Positions 30,646 to 40,455 are shown, counted from the first letter of the stretch. The stretch: 40,984 nt of DNA from Nostocaceae cyanobacterium (GCA_030065825.1 JASJCY010000051.1:1-40984), one strand, 5' to 3'. Numbers and translations: made by a program. The notes: generated by a model not told the origin, from the letters alone.

Positions 30646-33003
30646 ATGATTACAGAAGAAATTAGAGTTCGTGGTAGAGTTCAGGGTGTGGGTTTTCGTC
30701 CGACAGTTTATCGTTTAGCAAAAGCTTGTGGATTGAAAGGTGATGTTTGTAATGATGGTGGAGGTGTTTTAATTCGTGTATTTGGTAGTGAAAAATCCAT
30801 AGAAGAATTTGTACATAAATTACAGCAGGAATGTCCACCTTTGGCGAGAATTAATGAAGTAATACGCCAACGTTATCAAGGTGAATTAATATTCAATGAT
30901 TTTGTGATTTCTCACAGTGTTAGTAGTCAGGTAAAAACAGAAATTTCTCCCGATGCTGCTACTTGTCGCCAATGCAAACAAGAAATTTTTGACCCCTATA
31001 GTCGTTATTATCGCTATCCCTTGACAAATTGTACCCATTGCGGTCCTCGTCTGAGTATTATTCGTGGGATTCCTTATGACAGATGCAACACCAGTATGGC
31101 TGTTTTCCCCATGTGTGATGAATGTGCAAAGGAATACAAGGATATAGAAAATCGCCGCTTTCATGCCCAACCTGTAGCTTGTCATATCTGCGGTCCTAAA
31201 GCCTGGTTAGAAAGGGCTGATGGTAAAGCGATTACAGCCTCGATGTTTTCTATGTTGGATGATGTAGACGCGGTGTGTACATTGTTGCAAAAAGGTGAGA
31301 TTGTCGCTATTAAGGGGCTGGGGGGAATTCACTTAGGTTGTGATGCTACAAATGAGACTGCGGTGCAAAAATTGCGTCAGCGTAAACAAAGATATCATAA
31401 ACCCTTTGCTTTAATGGCGCGAGATATAGAAATAATTGAACAATATTGTAGTGTTAATTCTAAAGAAAAGGAATTATTAGAAAGTCCGGCAGCACCGATT
31501 GTTTTATTGCACAAAAAGCAGTCCCCATCTTCCAATCGTCCCCTTTCTTCCTTGGTTGCACCAGGGCAAAATACTCTCGGTTTTATGCTAGCTTATACTC
31601 CCCTACATCACTTAATTTTAAAGCGGATGAACCGTCCAATAGTATTAACTAGTGGCAATATTTCTGATGAACCACAATGTATTGATAACGAAGAAGCAGG
31701 AGATAAATTAGGGAAAATTGCCGATTATTTTCTTTTACATAATCGGGATATTGTTAACCGGATAGATGATTCAGTGGTGCGGGTTATTGAGGATAAAATA
31801 CAAATCATTCGTCGCGCTAGAGGATATGCACCAGCACCGATAAATTTACCACCGGGATTTGAGAATCTTCCTCCAATTTTAGCAATGGGTGGGGAGTTGA
31901 AAAATACTTTTTGTTTATTAACTCAAGGACAAGCAATTTTATCTCAGCATTTAGGAGATTTAGAAAACGCTGCTGCTTTTAGTGCCTATCAAGATACTTT
32001 GAATTTATATCTCAATTTATTTGAACATCAACCAGAAGTAATAGCAATTGATAAACACCCGGAATATCTATCAACAAAGTTTGGGAAAGAAGTAGCAAGT
32101 GCTAATCAAATCAAAGTTTGTCCAATTCAGCATCATCATGCCCATATAGCTGCTTGTATGGCAGAAAATCAAATTCCTCTGGATTCACCACCTGTATTGG
32201 GTATTGCCTTAGATGGCTTGGGTTATGGCGAAAATGGTACAGTCTGGGGAGGAGAATTTTTATTAGCAGATTACCGCCAATTTAGGCGACTAGCTACCTT
32301 AAAACCAGTAGCAATGATTGGGGGAGAACAAGCAATTTATCAACCTTGGCGTAATACTTATGCCCAATTAATTTCTGCTTTTGATTGGCAGGAGTTAACA
32401 CAAAAATATGCTGATTTGGAAATATTACAATTTCTTGCCGAAAAGCCTCTAAATCTTCTCTCCCAGATAGTAGAAAAAAATATTAATTCGCCTTTAGCTT
32501 CATCCACAGGACGCTTATTTGATGCGGTTGCGGCTGCTATCGGTATTTGCCGAGAAGAATGTAGCTATGAAGGACAAGCAGCAATTGAAATGGAGGCTTT
32601 AATTGATGCTGATAGCTTAAATAATTATAAAGAAATTAGCAGTTATGCCTTTGGGATTATCATTGACGATAATATTTATTGTATAGACCCGCGCCCAATG
32701 TGGCAAGCCTTGCTTAAGGACTTACAAAATCGAATTCCCCAAGCAGTTATAGCGGCTAAATTTCACAAAGGTTTGGCGAATGTGATTGTTGAGATGGTAA
32801 CCCGTCTACGCAAACAAAATGTCATAAATCATATCGTACTTACAGGGGGTGTATTTCAAAATAGGATTCTTTTACAGCAAGTCAAAATGCAACTTAAACA
32901 AATGGATGTACAAGTCTTAACTCATCACTTAATACCTGCCAATGATGGAGGTTTATCCCTAGGACAAGCTGTAATTGCAGCCGCCAAAAGTATCCAATCA
33001 TAA
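30646..33003 (+). CDS. hypF: Carbamoyltransferase of hydrogenase maturation
   Basis: This is a 785-aa protein that makes the CN ligands with HypE. Domains in order: acylphosphatase-like (VRGRVQGVGFRPTVYRLA), two zinc-finger units (CRQCKQEIFD, CTHCGPRLS; CDECAKEY, CHICGPK), the YrdC-like domain (IVAIKGLGGIHLGCDA near 218), and the Kae1-like carbamoyltransferase domain (HHHAHIAACMAENQ, LDGLGYGENGTVWGGE, VLTGGVFQNRILL). The length fits the family. It is the first gene of the core hyp operon here, after the long repeat region. Confidence 0.95.
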   Translation: MITEEIRVRGRVQGVGFRPTVYRLAKACGLKGDVCNDGGGVLIRVFGSEKSIEEFVHKLQQECPPLARINEVIRQRYQGELIFNDFVISHSVSSQVKTEISPDAATCRQCKQEIFDPYSRYYRYPLTNCTHCGPRLSIIRGIPYDRCNTSMAVFPMCDECAKEYKDIENRRFHAQPVACHICGPKAWLERADGKAITASMFSMLDDVDAVCTLLQKGEIVAIKGLGGIHLGCDATNETAVQKLRQRKQRYHKPFALMARDIEIIEQYCSVNSKEKELLESPAAPIVLLHKKQSPSSNRPLSSLVAPGQNTLGFMLAYTPLHHLILKRMNRPIVLTSGNISDEPQCIDNEEAGDKLGKIADYFLLHNRDIVNRIDDSVVRVIEDKIQIIRRARGYAPAPINLPPGFENLPPILAMGGELKNTFCLLTQGQAILSQHLGDLENAAAFSAYQDTLNLYLNLFEHQPEVIAIDKHPEYLSTKFGKEVASANQIKVCPIQHHHAHIAACMAENQIPLDSPPVLGIALDGLGYGENGTVWGGEFLLADYRQFRRLATLKPVAMIGGEQAIYQPWRNTYAQLISAFDWQELTQKYADLEILQFLAEKPLNLLSQIVEKNINSPLASSTGRLFDAVAAAIGICREECSYEGQAAIEMEALIDADSLNNYKEISSYAFGIIIDDNIYCIDPRPMWQALLKDLQNRIPQAVIAAKFHKGLANVIVEMVTRLRKQNVINHIVLTGGVFQNRILLQQVKMQLKQMDVQVLTHHLIPANDGGLSLGQAVIAAAKSIQS

Positions 33004-33078
33004 TTTGATTAATCTCAAGTTTTATTCTCTGCCTTTTTTGTGTCTGGTGCGGTTTATTACTCCTATAGGAAATCAAAA

Positions 33079-33333
33079 ATGTGTTTAGGAATCCCAGGTC
33101 AAATTGTAGAAATAAGTGACACAAACAACAAATTAGCCATTGTCAATGTTGCTGGTGTCAAACGCGAAGTTAATATTGCTTGCATTGTAGATGAAGAACA
33201 TCCACCGGAATCATGTATCGGAGATTGGGTATTAGTTCATGTCGGCTTTGCTATGAATCGAATTAACGAAAAAGAAGCGGCAGAAACGTTAAACCTCTTA
33301 CAGGAAATGGCAGAATTAATGGTTGATTATTAA
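33079..33333 (+). CDS. hypC: Hydrogenase assembly chaperone
   Basis: This is 84 aa from ATG at 33079, chosen because HypC begins MCLGIPGQIVEI, with the conserved Cys right after Met. VLVHVGFAMNRINEKEA is the conserved second half. A slightly longer frame upstream has no such start. It binds HypD and brings the Fe(CN)2CO moiety to the HupL precursor. It lies 75 bases after hypF and 9 before hypD. Confidence 0.95.
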   Translation: MCLGIPGQIVEISDTNNKLAIVNVAGVKREVNIACIVDEEHPPESCIGDWVLVHVGFAMNRINEKEAAETLNLLQEMAELMVDY

Positions 33334-33342
33334 AGAATAAAT

Positions 33343-34488
33343 ATGAAATACGTTGATGAATTTCGTGACAGTTACAAAGGAGAAGCTTTACTTTGGCAAA
33401 TGGAAAAGCTTTGCCATATTATCGGTAAGCCTCTGAAAATTATGGAAGTATGTGGTGGACATACTCATTCTATTTTTAAATATGGGATTGAAGAAATTTT
33501 ACCACCCTCAATAGAATTAATTCATGGTCCTGGTTGTCCGGTATGTGTAATGCCAAAAGGAAGGATTGATGATGCTATTTCTATTGCCCAAAATCCTAAC
33601 GTCATTTTTGCCACCTTTGGTGATGCTATGCGGGTTCCTGGTTCCACAACCAGCCTACTACAAGCAAAAGCCCAAGGGGCAGATATTCGCATGGTTTATT
33701 CTCCTTTAGATAGCCTCAAAATTGCTAAAAAAAACCCGACAAAAGAGGTTGTTTTTTTTGGTATTGGCTTTGAAACTACTGCCCCCAGTACCGCTTTTAC
33801 TATTCTCCAAGCCGCAGCAGAAAACATCAAAAACTTTAGTATGTTTTCTAATCATGTCCTCGTCATTCCCGCATTAAAAGCATTACTAAATAATCCTGAC
33901 TTGCAGCTAGATGGATTTGTTGGTCCTGGTCATGTCAGCATGGTAATTGGCACTAAACCCTATCAATTTATTTTCCAAGAATATCACAAGCCTATAGTAG
34001 TTTCTGGCTTTGAACCTTTAGATATTCTGCAATCAATTTGGATGCTTTTACGGCAGTTTGTAGACAATCGCTGCGAAGTAGAAAATCAATATAACCGCTT
34101 GGTAAAACCAGAAGGAAATATTGTAGCTTTAAACGCCATGAATAAAGTTTTTATAGAAAGAGAAACATTTGCATGGCGTGGTTTAGGAGATATTCCTTAT
34201 TCAGGTTTAAAAATTCGTCCCGAATATTTCCAATTTGATGCTGAAGTAAAATTTACAATTCCTAATCAAAAAGTCCCCGACCATAAAGCTTGTCAATGTG
34301 GAGAAATCCTCAAAGGAGTATTAAAACCTTGGCAATGCAAAGTATTTGGAACAGCTTGCACACCAGAAACCCCAATTGGTAGTTGTATGGTATCTTCTGA
34401 AGGTGCTTGTGCAGCTTATTATAAATATGGTCGTCTCTCTAAACTCAGCACACAAAGCTTATCTCAAAACTCTAAAACAAAAGTATAA
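33343..34488 (+). CDS. hypD: Hydrogenase iron-centre assembly protein
   Basis: This is a 381-aa protein with the HypD signature tracts: IMEVCGGHTHSIFKYG (first active cysteine), GPGCPVCVMPKGRID, FGIGFETTAPSTAF and the C-terminal cysteines ACQCGEILKGVLKPWQCKVF and CTPETPIGSCMVSSEGACAA that hold the 4Fe4S cluster. With HypC it is the scaffold on which Fe(CN)2CO forms. Confidence 0.95.
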   Translation: MKYVDEFRDSYKGEALLWQMEKLCHIIGKPLKIMEVCGGHTHSIFKYGIEEILPPSIELIHGPGCPVCVMPKGRIDDAISIAQNPNVIFATFGDAMRVPGSTTSLLQAKAQGADIRMVYSPLDSLKIAKKNPTKEVVFFGIGFETTAPSTAFTILQAAAENIKNFSMFSNHVLVIPALKALLNNPDLQLDGFVGPGHVSMVIGTKPYQFIFQEYHKPIVVSGFEPLDILQSIWMLLRQFVDNRCEVENQYNRLVKPEGNIVALNAMNKVFIERETFAWRGLGDIPYSGLKIRPEYFQFDAEVKFTIPNQKVPDHKACQCGEILKGVLKPWQCKVFGTACTPETPIGSCMVSSEGACAAYYKYGRLSKLSTQSLSQNSKTKV

Positions 34489-34538
34489 ATTTCTGTATTT
34501 TTAGGTGAGATTTTCAAACCAATCATCGAGGAAATTCT

Positions 34539-34754
34539 ATGCCATTTGTCACCGTCCAAATTGCCAAAGGTCACTCCGTTGAAAAGAAGCGAGAACTAGC
34601 AAAAGCCATTACTGATGCCCTAGTTTCTACAATGGGTACAAAACCAGAATGGGTGACGGTTCATATTGATGAATTTGAACGAGAAAATTGGGCTGTAGGT
34701 GGTCAATTACATATAGATAAACATAAGGGTAGACATGTCGAAAAAGGCGTGTAA
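34539..34754 (+). CDS. 4-oxalocrotonate tautomerase family protein
   Basis: This is a 71-aa protein starting MPFVTVQIAKGHSVEKKREL, with the catalytic Pro that follows the initiator Met. VTVHIDEFERENWAVGG completes the fold. A gene of this size and family lies between hypD and hypE in Nostoc PCC 7120. The substrate and its link to hydrogenase are unknown. Confidence 0.85.
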   Translation: MPFVTVQIAKGHSVEKKRELAKAITDALVSTMGTKPEWVTVHIDEFERENWAVGGQLHIDKHKGRHVEKGV

Positions 34755-35105
34755 ATTTATTGATAAATAGGTAATTCCCCGTCATGAACTGCCTATACTA
34801 GGACGCATATTAGCGCAGCTTAGCATTACCCATAAATACCTCTTAACCTGTTAAGAGTTCCCTGTTTCCTATTCCCTATTTTGCAAGTCAGGTAAGCACC
34901 ATTAAATGTAATATCTAACCTCACTTCCATCCCCTCGTCTTGTTAACACACATCTTGTATCAGAGTCAGAAAGCAACGCACTGCCTCCCTTTCTCTTTGC
35001 TTGTTGAAAATGGTGCAAGATATGACTTAAACAGAGGGGTGTTCGGAGGAGGAGGTGAGATTTTATATTTAATGTAACCCATTAACAAAACAATTAATAT
35101 TGAAT
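34755..35105. other. Intergenic gap between tautomerase and hypE
   Basis: No gene is seen. The tract near 35006 (GAAAATGGTGCAAGATATGA) resembles the GAGAATGGTGCAAG motif seen beside the multi-hairpin repeats. GGAGGAGGAGGTGAG lies at 35046-35060, too far from the hypE start to be its binding site. Confidence 0.4.
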
Positions 35106-36209
35106 ATGCAACCTCCTTTTACCAACTCATCACAAAATCCCCTATTTCAAAAAATTGAAAAAATTCGCCGTCGTCGTGGAAAAGTACGGGATAGTCATAT
35201 TACCCTTGCCCATGGTAGTGGTGGTAAAGCCATGGGTGATTTAATTGATGATATTTTTGTCAGTAATTTTGATAATCCTATTCTCTCCCAATTAGAAGAC
35301 CAAGCAAGCTTTAATTTAGCGAGTCTTATGCAACAAGGAGATAGACTTGCTTTTACCACTGATTCTTATGTCGTAGACCCTTTATTTTTTCCTGGGGGAA
35401 ATATTGGAGAATTAGCTATAAATGGCACTATTAATGATTTAGCTGTTAGCGGTGCAAAGCCTTTATATCTTACCTGTAGTGTAATATTAGAAGAGGGATT
35501 ACCTATAGAAACTTTACGCCAAATTGCCCAAAGTATGAAAGTGGCTGCTAACAAAGCAGGAATCCAAATTGTTACGGGTGACACGAAAGTTGTACATCGC
35601 GGTGCAGCTGATAAATTATTTATTAATACTGCTGGAATTGGGGTAATTCGCACTGGTGTTAATTGTTCTGCCCATAATATTAAACCAGGTGATGTAATAA
35701 TTATTAATGGTGAAGTGGGTAATCATGGTACGGCAATTTTAATTGCTAGGGGTGAATTAGCTTTAGAAACTAATATTGAAACTGACTGTCAACCGTTGCA
35801 TGATTTAGTAGAAACTATCCTCGATATTTGTCCAGAAGTTCATGCAATGCGGGATGCAACAAGGGGTGGTTTAGCAACAGTTTTAAATGAATTTGCTATG
35901 AGTTCTAATGTGGGAATTCGTCTGGATGAAAAAGCTATTCCAATTCGGGAAGAGGTTAAGGGAGTCTGTGAAATTTTGGGTTTAGACCCCTTATATTTGG
36001 CAAATGAAGGTAAATTGGTGGTAGCAGTGGGGAGGGAATATGGGGAGGAGGTTTTAGCAGTTATGCAGTCCCATCCAGCAGGTAAAGATGCTTGTATTGT
36101 TGGTGAGGTAGTCGATTCTCCTGGAGGGGTGGTATTGTTAAAAAGTATTTTTGGTACGGAAAGGATTGTTGATATGTTGGTGGGAGATCAGTTACCAAGG
36201 ATTTGTTGA
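35106..36209 (+). CDS. hypE: Carbamoyl dehydratase of hydrogenase maturation
   Basis: This is 367 aa from ATG at 35106 (MQPPFTNSSQNPLFQ); a TTG two codons upstream is less likely. ITLAHGSGGKAMGDLIDDIF is the PurM-like N-terminal motif, FTTDSYVVDPLFFPGGNIGE the ATP and Mg site, and the protein ends in LPRIC, with the C-terminal Cys that carries the carbamoyl and then cyano group. It works with HypF. Confidence 0.95.
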   Translation: MQPPFTNSSQNPLFQKIEKIRRRRGKVRDSHITLAHGSGGKAMGDLIDDIFVSNFDNPILSQLEDQASFNLASLMQQGDRLAFTTDSYVVDPLFFPGGNIGELAINGTINDLAVSGAKPLYLTCSVILEEGLPIETLRQIAQSMKVAANKAGIQIVTGDTKVVHRGAADKLFINTAGIGVIRTGVNCSAHNIKPGDVIIINGEVGNHGTAILIARGELALETNIETDCQPLHDLVETILDICPEVHAMRDATRGGLATVLNEFAMSSNVGIRLDEKAIPIREEVKGVCEILGLDPLYLANEGKLVVAVGREYGEEVLAVMQSHPAGKDACIVGEVVDSPGGVVLLKSIFGTERIVDMLVGDQLPRIC

Positions 36210-36228
36210 TTTTTGCAAAAAAACAGCT

Positions 36229-37000
36229 ATCATGATCAAGCAGGTTTATCAACAAAATCTAAACCTCAAAATTCTAAGTTTTGATTTATCCCCTGATCAA
36301 CCAGATTTATCAACAAAATCTAAACCTCAAAATCCTAAGTTTTGATTTATCCTGTGATCAAACAGGTTTATCAACAAAATCTAAACCTCAAAATCCTAAG
36401 TTTTGATTTATCCTGTGATCAACCGGGTTTATCAACAAAATCTAAACCTCAAAATCCTAACTTTTCATTTATCCCCTGATCAACCAGGTTTATCAACAAA
36501 ATCTAAACCTCAAAATCTAAACCTCAAAATCCTGAGTTTTGATTTATCCTGTGATCAACCGGGTTTATCAACAAAATCTAAACTTCAAAATCCTAACTTT
36601 TCATTCATAGCGTGATCAACCGGGTTTATCAACAAAATCTAAATCTCAAAACCCTAAGTTTTGATTTATCCCCTGATCAACCAGGTTTATTAACAAAATC
36701 TAAACCTCAAAATCTAAACCTCAAAATCCTAAGTTTTGATTTATCCTGTGATCAACCGGGTTTATCAACAAAATCTAAACCTCAAAATCTAAACCTCAAA
36801 ATCCTAAGTTTTGATTTATCCTGTGATCAACCGGGTTTATCAACAAAATCTAAACCTCAAAACCCTAAGTTTTGATTTATCCTGTGATCAACCGGGTTTA
36901 TCAACAAAATCTAAACCTCAAAATCCTAAGTTTTGATTTATCCTGTGATCAACCGGGTTTATCAACAAAATCTAAACCTCAAAACCCTCAATTTTGATTT
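36229..37000. repeat. 61-bp tandem repeat between hypE and hypA
   Basis: About 13 copies of a 61-base unit, from GATCAACCGGGTTTATCAAC to CCTAAGTTTTGATTTATCC. Three copies contain an extra 15-base internal duplication (AATCTAAACCTCAA type). Each unit has a small stem (TCAAAA...TTTTGA). Alternate CCCCTGATCA and CTGTGATCA joints are interspersed. The unit is not a multiple of three, and the frames in it at 36151-36345, 36403-36615 and 36612-36875 are repeat translations. It separates hypE from hypA by about 1 kb. Confidence 0.92.
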
Positions 37001-37203
37001 ATTCACATCTTGCACCAAGAAAAATTGATGTACTTTAATCACTCAGTATTAAAGATAAAAGCTTTATTTAGCGATAAAAACCCAGTAAAATAATGTAGCT
37101 TGATTACGCAGCTTTTAAGATTTTCGTGGTTTATACCGTTAGGTGCAAAATATGAGTTTATAAACCTGGGTTCTGATAAACACCTTTTAGAAATAATGAT
37201 TTT
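37001..37203. promoter_or_regulatory. Upstream region of hypA
   Basis: About 200 bases follow the repeat array and precede hypA. I see TTGCACC near 37015 and GTGCAAAATATGAG near 37142. No clear promoter hexamers. Because the array isolates it from hypE, a separate start of transcription for hypAB is possible. Confidence 0.3.
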
Positions 37204-37545
37204 ATGCACGAGTTAGGAATTACGCAAAATATTGTAGCGATTGTAGCGGAACATGCTCAAGGGGCAAAGGTAAAGCGGGTATTATTAGAAATAGGTAAAC
37301 TTTCGGCAATTATGCCTGATGCTATTAGTTTCTGCTTTGATGTTGTATCTCAAGGTACAGTTTTAGAAGGAGCAAAATTAGAAATTCAAGAAATTCCTGG
37401 TTTGGGAAAATGTCGTGAATGTGGTGCCGAAGTTCCTTTGGATGTACCTTTTGGGATATGTAATTGTGGTAGTATGCAATTAGATTTAATTGCTGGTGAA
37501 GAATTGAAAATCAAAGAAATTGAAATCGAGGAAATATGTGTGTAA
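37204..37545 (+). CDS. hypA: Nickel-insertion protein HypA
   Basis: This is a 113-aa protein. The N terminus MHELGITQNIVAIV has the Ni-binding MHE tripeptide. CRECGAEV and CNCGSM supply the zinc-binding cysteines. It delivers Ni to hydrogenase with HypB, whose start codon lies inside the hypA end (10-base overlap). Confidence 0.95.
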   Translation: MHELGITQNIVAIVAEHAQGAKVKRVLLEIGKLSAIMPDAISFCFDVVSQGTVLEGAKLEIQEIPGLGKCRECGAEVPLDVPFGICNCGSMQLDLIAGEELKIKEIEIEEICV

Positions 37546-38399
37546 CTTGCGGCTGTTTTGATGACGGAAATGTGAAAATTGCTAATCCAGAAAATGGAAA
37601 GCTAATGACTTTTCACTCCCATGAAAAACGGGAAAAACAGCATAGCCATACTTTAGCAGATGGTACTGTCATCACCCATTCTCACTCCCATGAACATGAC
37701 AAACAAACCTCTGATATTCACGCCAAAATTCACGGTACTACTATATCTTTAGAACAAGATATTTTAAGTAAAAATAATCTGATAGCCGCACAAAATCGCG
37801 GTTGGTTTAAAGGTAGAAATATTCTAGCGTTAAATTTAATGAGTTCTCCTGGTGCAGGTAAAACGACTCTGTTAACTCGCACCATTAATGATTTAAAAAA
37901 TCAGCTATCTATCAGTGTCATTGAAGGTGATCAAGAAACAATTAATGATGCTCAAAAAATCCAAGAAACAGGTTGTAAAGTTGTACAAATAAATACCGGA
38001 ACAGGCTGTCATCTTGATGCAGGAATGATAGAAAGGGGATTAGAACAACTCAATCCACCTATGAATTCTGTGGTGATGATTGAGAATGTTGGAAATTTGG
38101 TTTGTCCCGCTTTATTTGATTTAGGAGAACACCTGAAAGTCGTAATTCTCTCGATTACAGAAGGTGAAGATAAACCAATTAAATATCCTCATATGTTCCG
38201 CGCTAGTGAGGTCATGATTCTCACCAAAATAGATTTGCTACCCTATGTAAATTTTAATGTAGAACGTTGTATAGAATATGCCCAACAAGTAAATCCTCAA
38301 ATCAAAATTTTTCAGGTGTCCTCCCAAACAGGTGATGGATTAAATGATTGGTATCAATGGTTAGAAAATAAGATGGCAAATTTATCTCTGTCTAATTAA
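37536..38399 (+). CDS. hypB: Nickel-loading GTPase HypB
   Basis: This is a 287-aa protein. The first residues MCVTCGCFDD form the high-affinity Ni CxxCGC motif. The histidine-rich part (TFHSHEKREKQHSH, ITHSHSHEHD) can store nickel. The GTPase domain has SSPGAGKTTLLTRT (Walker A) and LTKIDLL (G4). It ends convergent with the sodC gene, overlapping by 8 bases. Confidence 0.95.
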   Translation: MCVTCGCFDDGNVKIANPENGKLMTFHSHEKREKQHSHTLADGTVITHSHSHEHDKQTSDIHAKIHGTTISLEQDILSKNNLIAAQNRGWFKGRNILALNLMSSPGAGKTTLLTRTINDLKNQLSISVIEGDQETINDAQKIQETGCKVVQINTGTGCHLDAGMIERGLEQLNPPMNSVVMIENVGNLVCPALFDLGEHLKVVILSITEGEDKPIKYPHMFRASEVMILTKIDLLPYVNFNVERCIEYAQQVNPQIKIFQVSSQTGDGLNDWYQWLENKMANLSLSN

Positions 38400-38922
38400 T
38401 CACCCCACATCCTACCCTCGCACCACCCCCTCCCAGAGGCTTGGGTGTGTCAGAAAAATTATCACCACCTGCATGAATTACAAAAGCGCGACCTTTGAAA
38501 TCATTCATTTTCAAACGTGAAGCTAAAAACCGAGTCTTTACCCTCCACCGTGCATTAGCATGTAAGGGAAGCAAATCTCCTAGATGTCCTTCACCTCCAG
38601 GACCTGCGTGTTTTCCGGTATTTTTGGGGTCATAATGACCACCTGCTGCTCCCCCAGGAACGCCATTTTTGGCAGCGCAAGAAGAATTTTGATGCAAGTG
38701 GAATCCGTGTTTTCCCGGTGTTAATCCTCTGAGATTAGCCTTAATCCATACTCCATATCGAGTTGGTTTCAGTCGAATGATACCAATTTTACTACCAGTT
38801 CCCGTAGAATTCACCTGATATATAGGCACAACCTGCAAACGCGAACCTGCTAAAGCAACTGTGGGAGTAATAATTAACAAGACTGTGGCTATCATCATAG
38901 CCAAAAATTTGCCTATTTTCAT
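38392..38922 (-). CDS. sodC: Cu/Zn superoxide dismutase, exported
   Basis: This is a 176-aa protein. The start MKIGKFLAMMIATVLLIITP is a signal peptide ending near VALAG. Metal ligands are in GFHLHQNSSC, GGHYDPKNTGKHAGP, GEGHLGDL and VIHAGGDNFSD; ARVGCG contains the active-site Arg and a disulphide Cys. It dismutates superoxide outside the cytoplasm. Cu/Zn enzymes are less common than Fe, Mn or Ni forms in cyanobacteria. It is convergent with hypB. Confidence 0.95.
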   Translation of the reverse strand: MKIGKFLAMMIATVLLIITPTVALAGSRLQVVPIYQVNSTGTGSKIGIIRLKPTRYGVWIKANLRGLTPGKHGFHLHQNSSCAAKNGVPGGAAGGHYDPKNTGKHAGPGGEGHLGDLLPLHANARWRVKTRFLASRLKMNDFKGRAFVIHAGGDNFSDTPKPLGGGGARVGCGVIN

Positions 38923-39140
38923 GATTTTGACCTCTATTAGTTGTGTGTGATATATCTCTTGTGATATATGTCTACAGAGGCAATATCTGAATTTACGCTA
39001 AATTGAATAAAACTTATCTAGAAAACTGAAGAGTGTTTTTGTTTTTACATCATCCCAAAGTAAAGCTATGTAAGCGTTTGAGGTGTTTTTGAGTTTTGCT
39101 AATTTCCCTCCAAGATTGCTATTACCACATTTCCGTATTA

Positions 39141-39353
39141 CGCTATTCTGATGCAGAAAATGCTCAGAACCCTAAGTTAATTGAGATAATTTCTTAAGAA
39201 GCTAATGTGAAAGTTTCACAAAGAGAAATTTATGCTGATGGGTTAGGAGAAGCTGGTTCAGAAGCTGATACTTATCAGAAGATGTTGATTGCAAATACCC
39301 AAACAATTGTTGAAGGACTAGGTGGTAAATATACAGCGTTCACCGCTCAGTAG
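39141..39353 (+). pseudogene. ZnuA-like metal-binding protein, C-terminal remnant
   Basis: The frame reads RYSDAENAQNPKLIEIIS, a stop (TAA, about 39192), then EANVKVSQREIYADGLGEAG, SEADTYQKMLIANTQ and TIVEGLGGKYTAFTAQ. The ADGLGE...DTYxxML block is the C terminus of zinc ABC-transporter binding proteins. No N-terminal part is found. It lies beside a CobW gene and a Zur-type box, so the area may have been a zinc locus. The rest of 38923-39429 shows no gene. Confidence 0.8.
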
Positions 39354-39429
39354 TTACCCTTGTTTACTGATTTAAGCCTATTTAAATTATTTTTAAAATC
39401 ATCCAATAGAAATTACTAAATATTGAACC

Positions 39430-40455
39430 TTATTGGGTGATTTTTACAGTTGATAAATTATCCGATAAACATTTGTGTAATTCCATTTTTATCATTTGAT
39501 TATCTAAATTTTTCCCAATAAAAACCAACTGATTATAAGGAGGTATATTCCACTTATTTATTTGAAAATTATAACGTTTACCACAAAGCTGGAAGATATG
39601 ACGCATTTGGCTTCCTTGATACCAGAGAATCCCTTTCCCCCGGAATACCGTTGACGGTAGTTTATCATCTAAAAACTGGTTAAATTTCTCTAAAATAAAA
39701 GGGCGATCGCTCTGAAAACTAACATACATCACATCTCCCTGTTCTATATGATTAATATCGGATTGATAAACCAGATGATTTTGTAAAGAAATAAAATTAA
39801 GGTTTGTACAATTACCTTTACCTAGGTTTAAAATTAAATCTAAAGGAACGCGCCCATATTTAGAGTATAAAATTCTTGCTCCTCTCTTTAAGGAAGAAAT
39901 ATATTCTGAAGTTTCTTGGATTTGATTGTGAGGAACTAAGTCAATTTTATTTAATAAGATAATATCACTATATATAATCTGATTTAAAATTGTTTTACTC
40001 TTGAAATTAGTTGGAGAAAAATTTTCTATATCTACAACTGCAAGTATAGAATCTAAACGAGTAACATCCCCCAAGGAGGTACTTAAAAAAGTCATCATCA
40101 GAGGGACTGGTTCAGCTATTCCCGTAGTTTCTACAACAATATAATCAATATCCTTTTGTTCTAAAACTTTGTTTACCGCATCAATTAAACTGCCATTGAT
40201 AGTACAACAAATGCAACCATTACTCAGTTGCACCATATGATGGTCAATAGCAACTAAAATCTGACTATCAATATTAATATCACCAAATTCATTCACTAAA
40301 ACTGCCACTTTTAAATCCTGGCAATTTGTTAATATATGATTCAGTAAGGTAGTCTTCCCACTACCCAAAAACCCTGTGATGATTGTTACTGGCAATTTTT
40401 CGGTATCTTTAAGCACTTTCAGTATATAAAATAACTTCTGAACTTCACTCATCAT
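39430..40455 (-). CDS. CobW/COG0523-family GTPase, probable metal chaperone
   Basis: This is a 341-aa protein. TIITGFLGSGKTTLLNHIL is the Walker A region, LVNEFGD the switch, and NGCICCTI the conserved CxCC metal motif. VVETTGIAEP is the G3 region and LLNKIDLV the G4 motif. The C-terminal CobW domain follows. It is divergent from thrS2 with a Zur-box-like site between them, so a zinc role is likely. A start at the second Met (MSEVQ) is equally possible. Confidence 0.88.
   Translation of the reverse strand: MMSEVQKLFYILKVLKDTEKLPVTIITGFLGSGKTTLLNHILTNCQDLKVAVLVNEFGDINIDSQILVAIDHHMVQLSNGCICCTINGSLIDAVNKVLEQKDIDYIVVETTGIAEPVPLMMTFLSTSLGDVTRLDSILAVVDIENFSPTNFKSKTILNQIIYSDIILLNKIDLVPHNQIQETSEYISSLKRGARILYSKYGRVPLDLILNLGKGNCTNLNFISLQNHLVYQSDINHIEQGDVMYVSFQSDRPFILEKFNQFLDDKLPSTVFRGKGILWYQGSQMRHIFQLCGKRYNFQINKWNIPPYNQLVFIGKNLDNQMIKMELHKCLSDNLSTVKITQ

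Noticed and set aside
36151-36875. Repeat protein ORFs (PGLSTKSKPQN type)
   Set aside because: The unit is 61 bases, so the frame shifts each copy. The array is noncoding.
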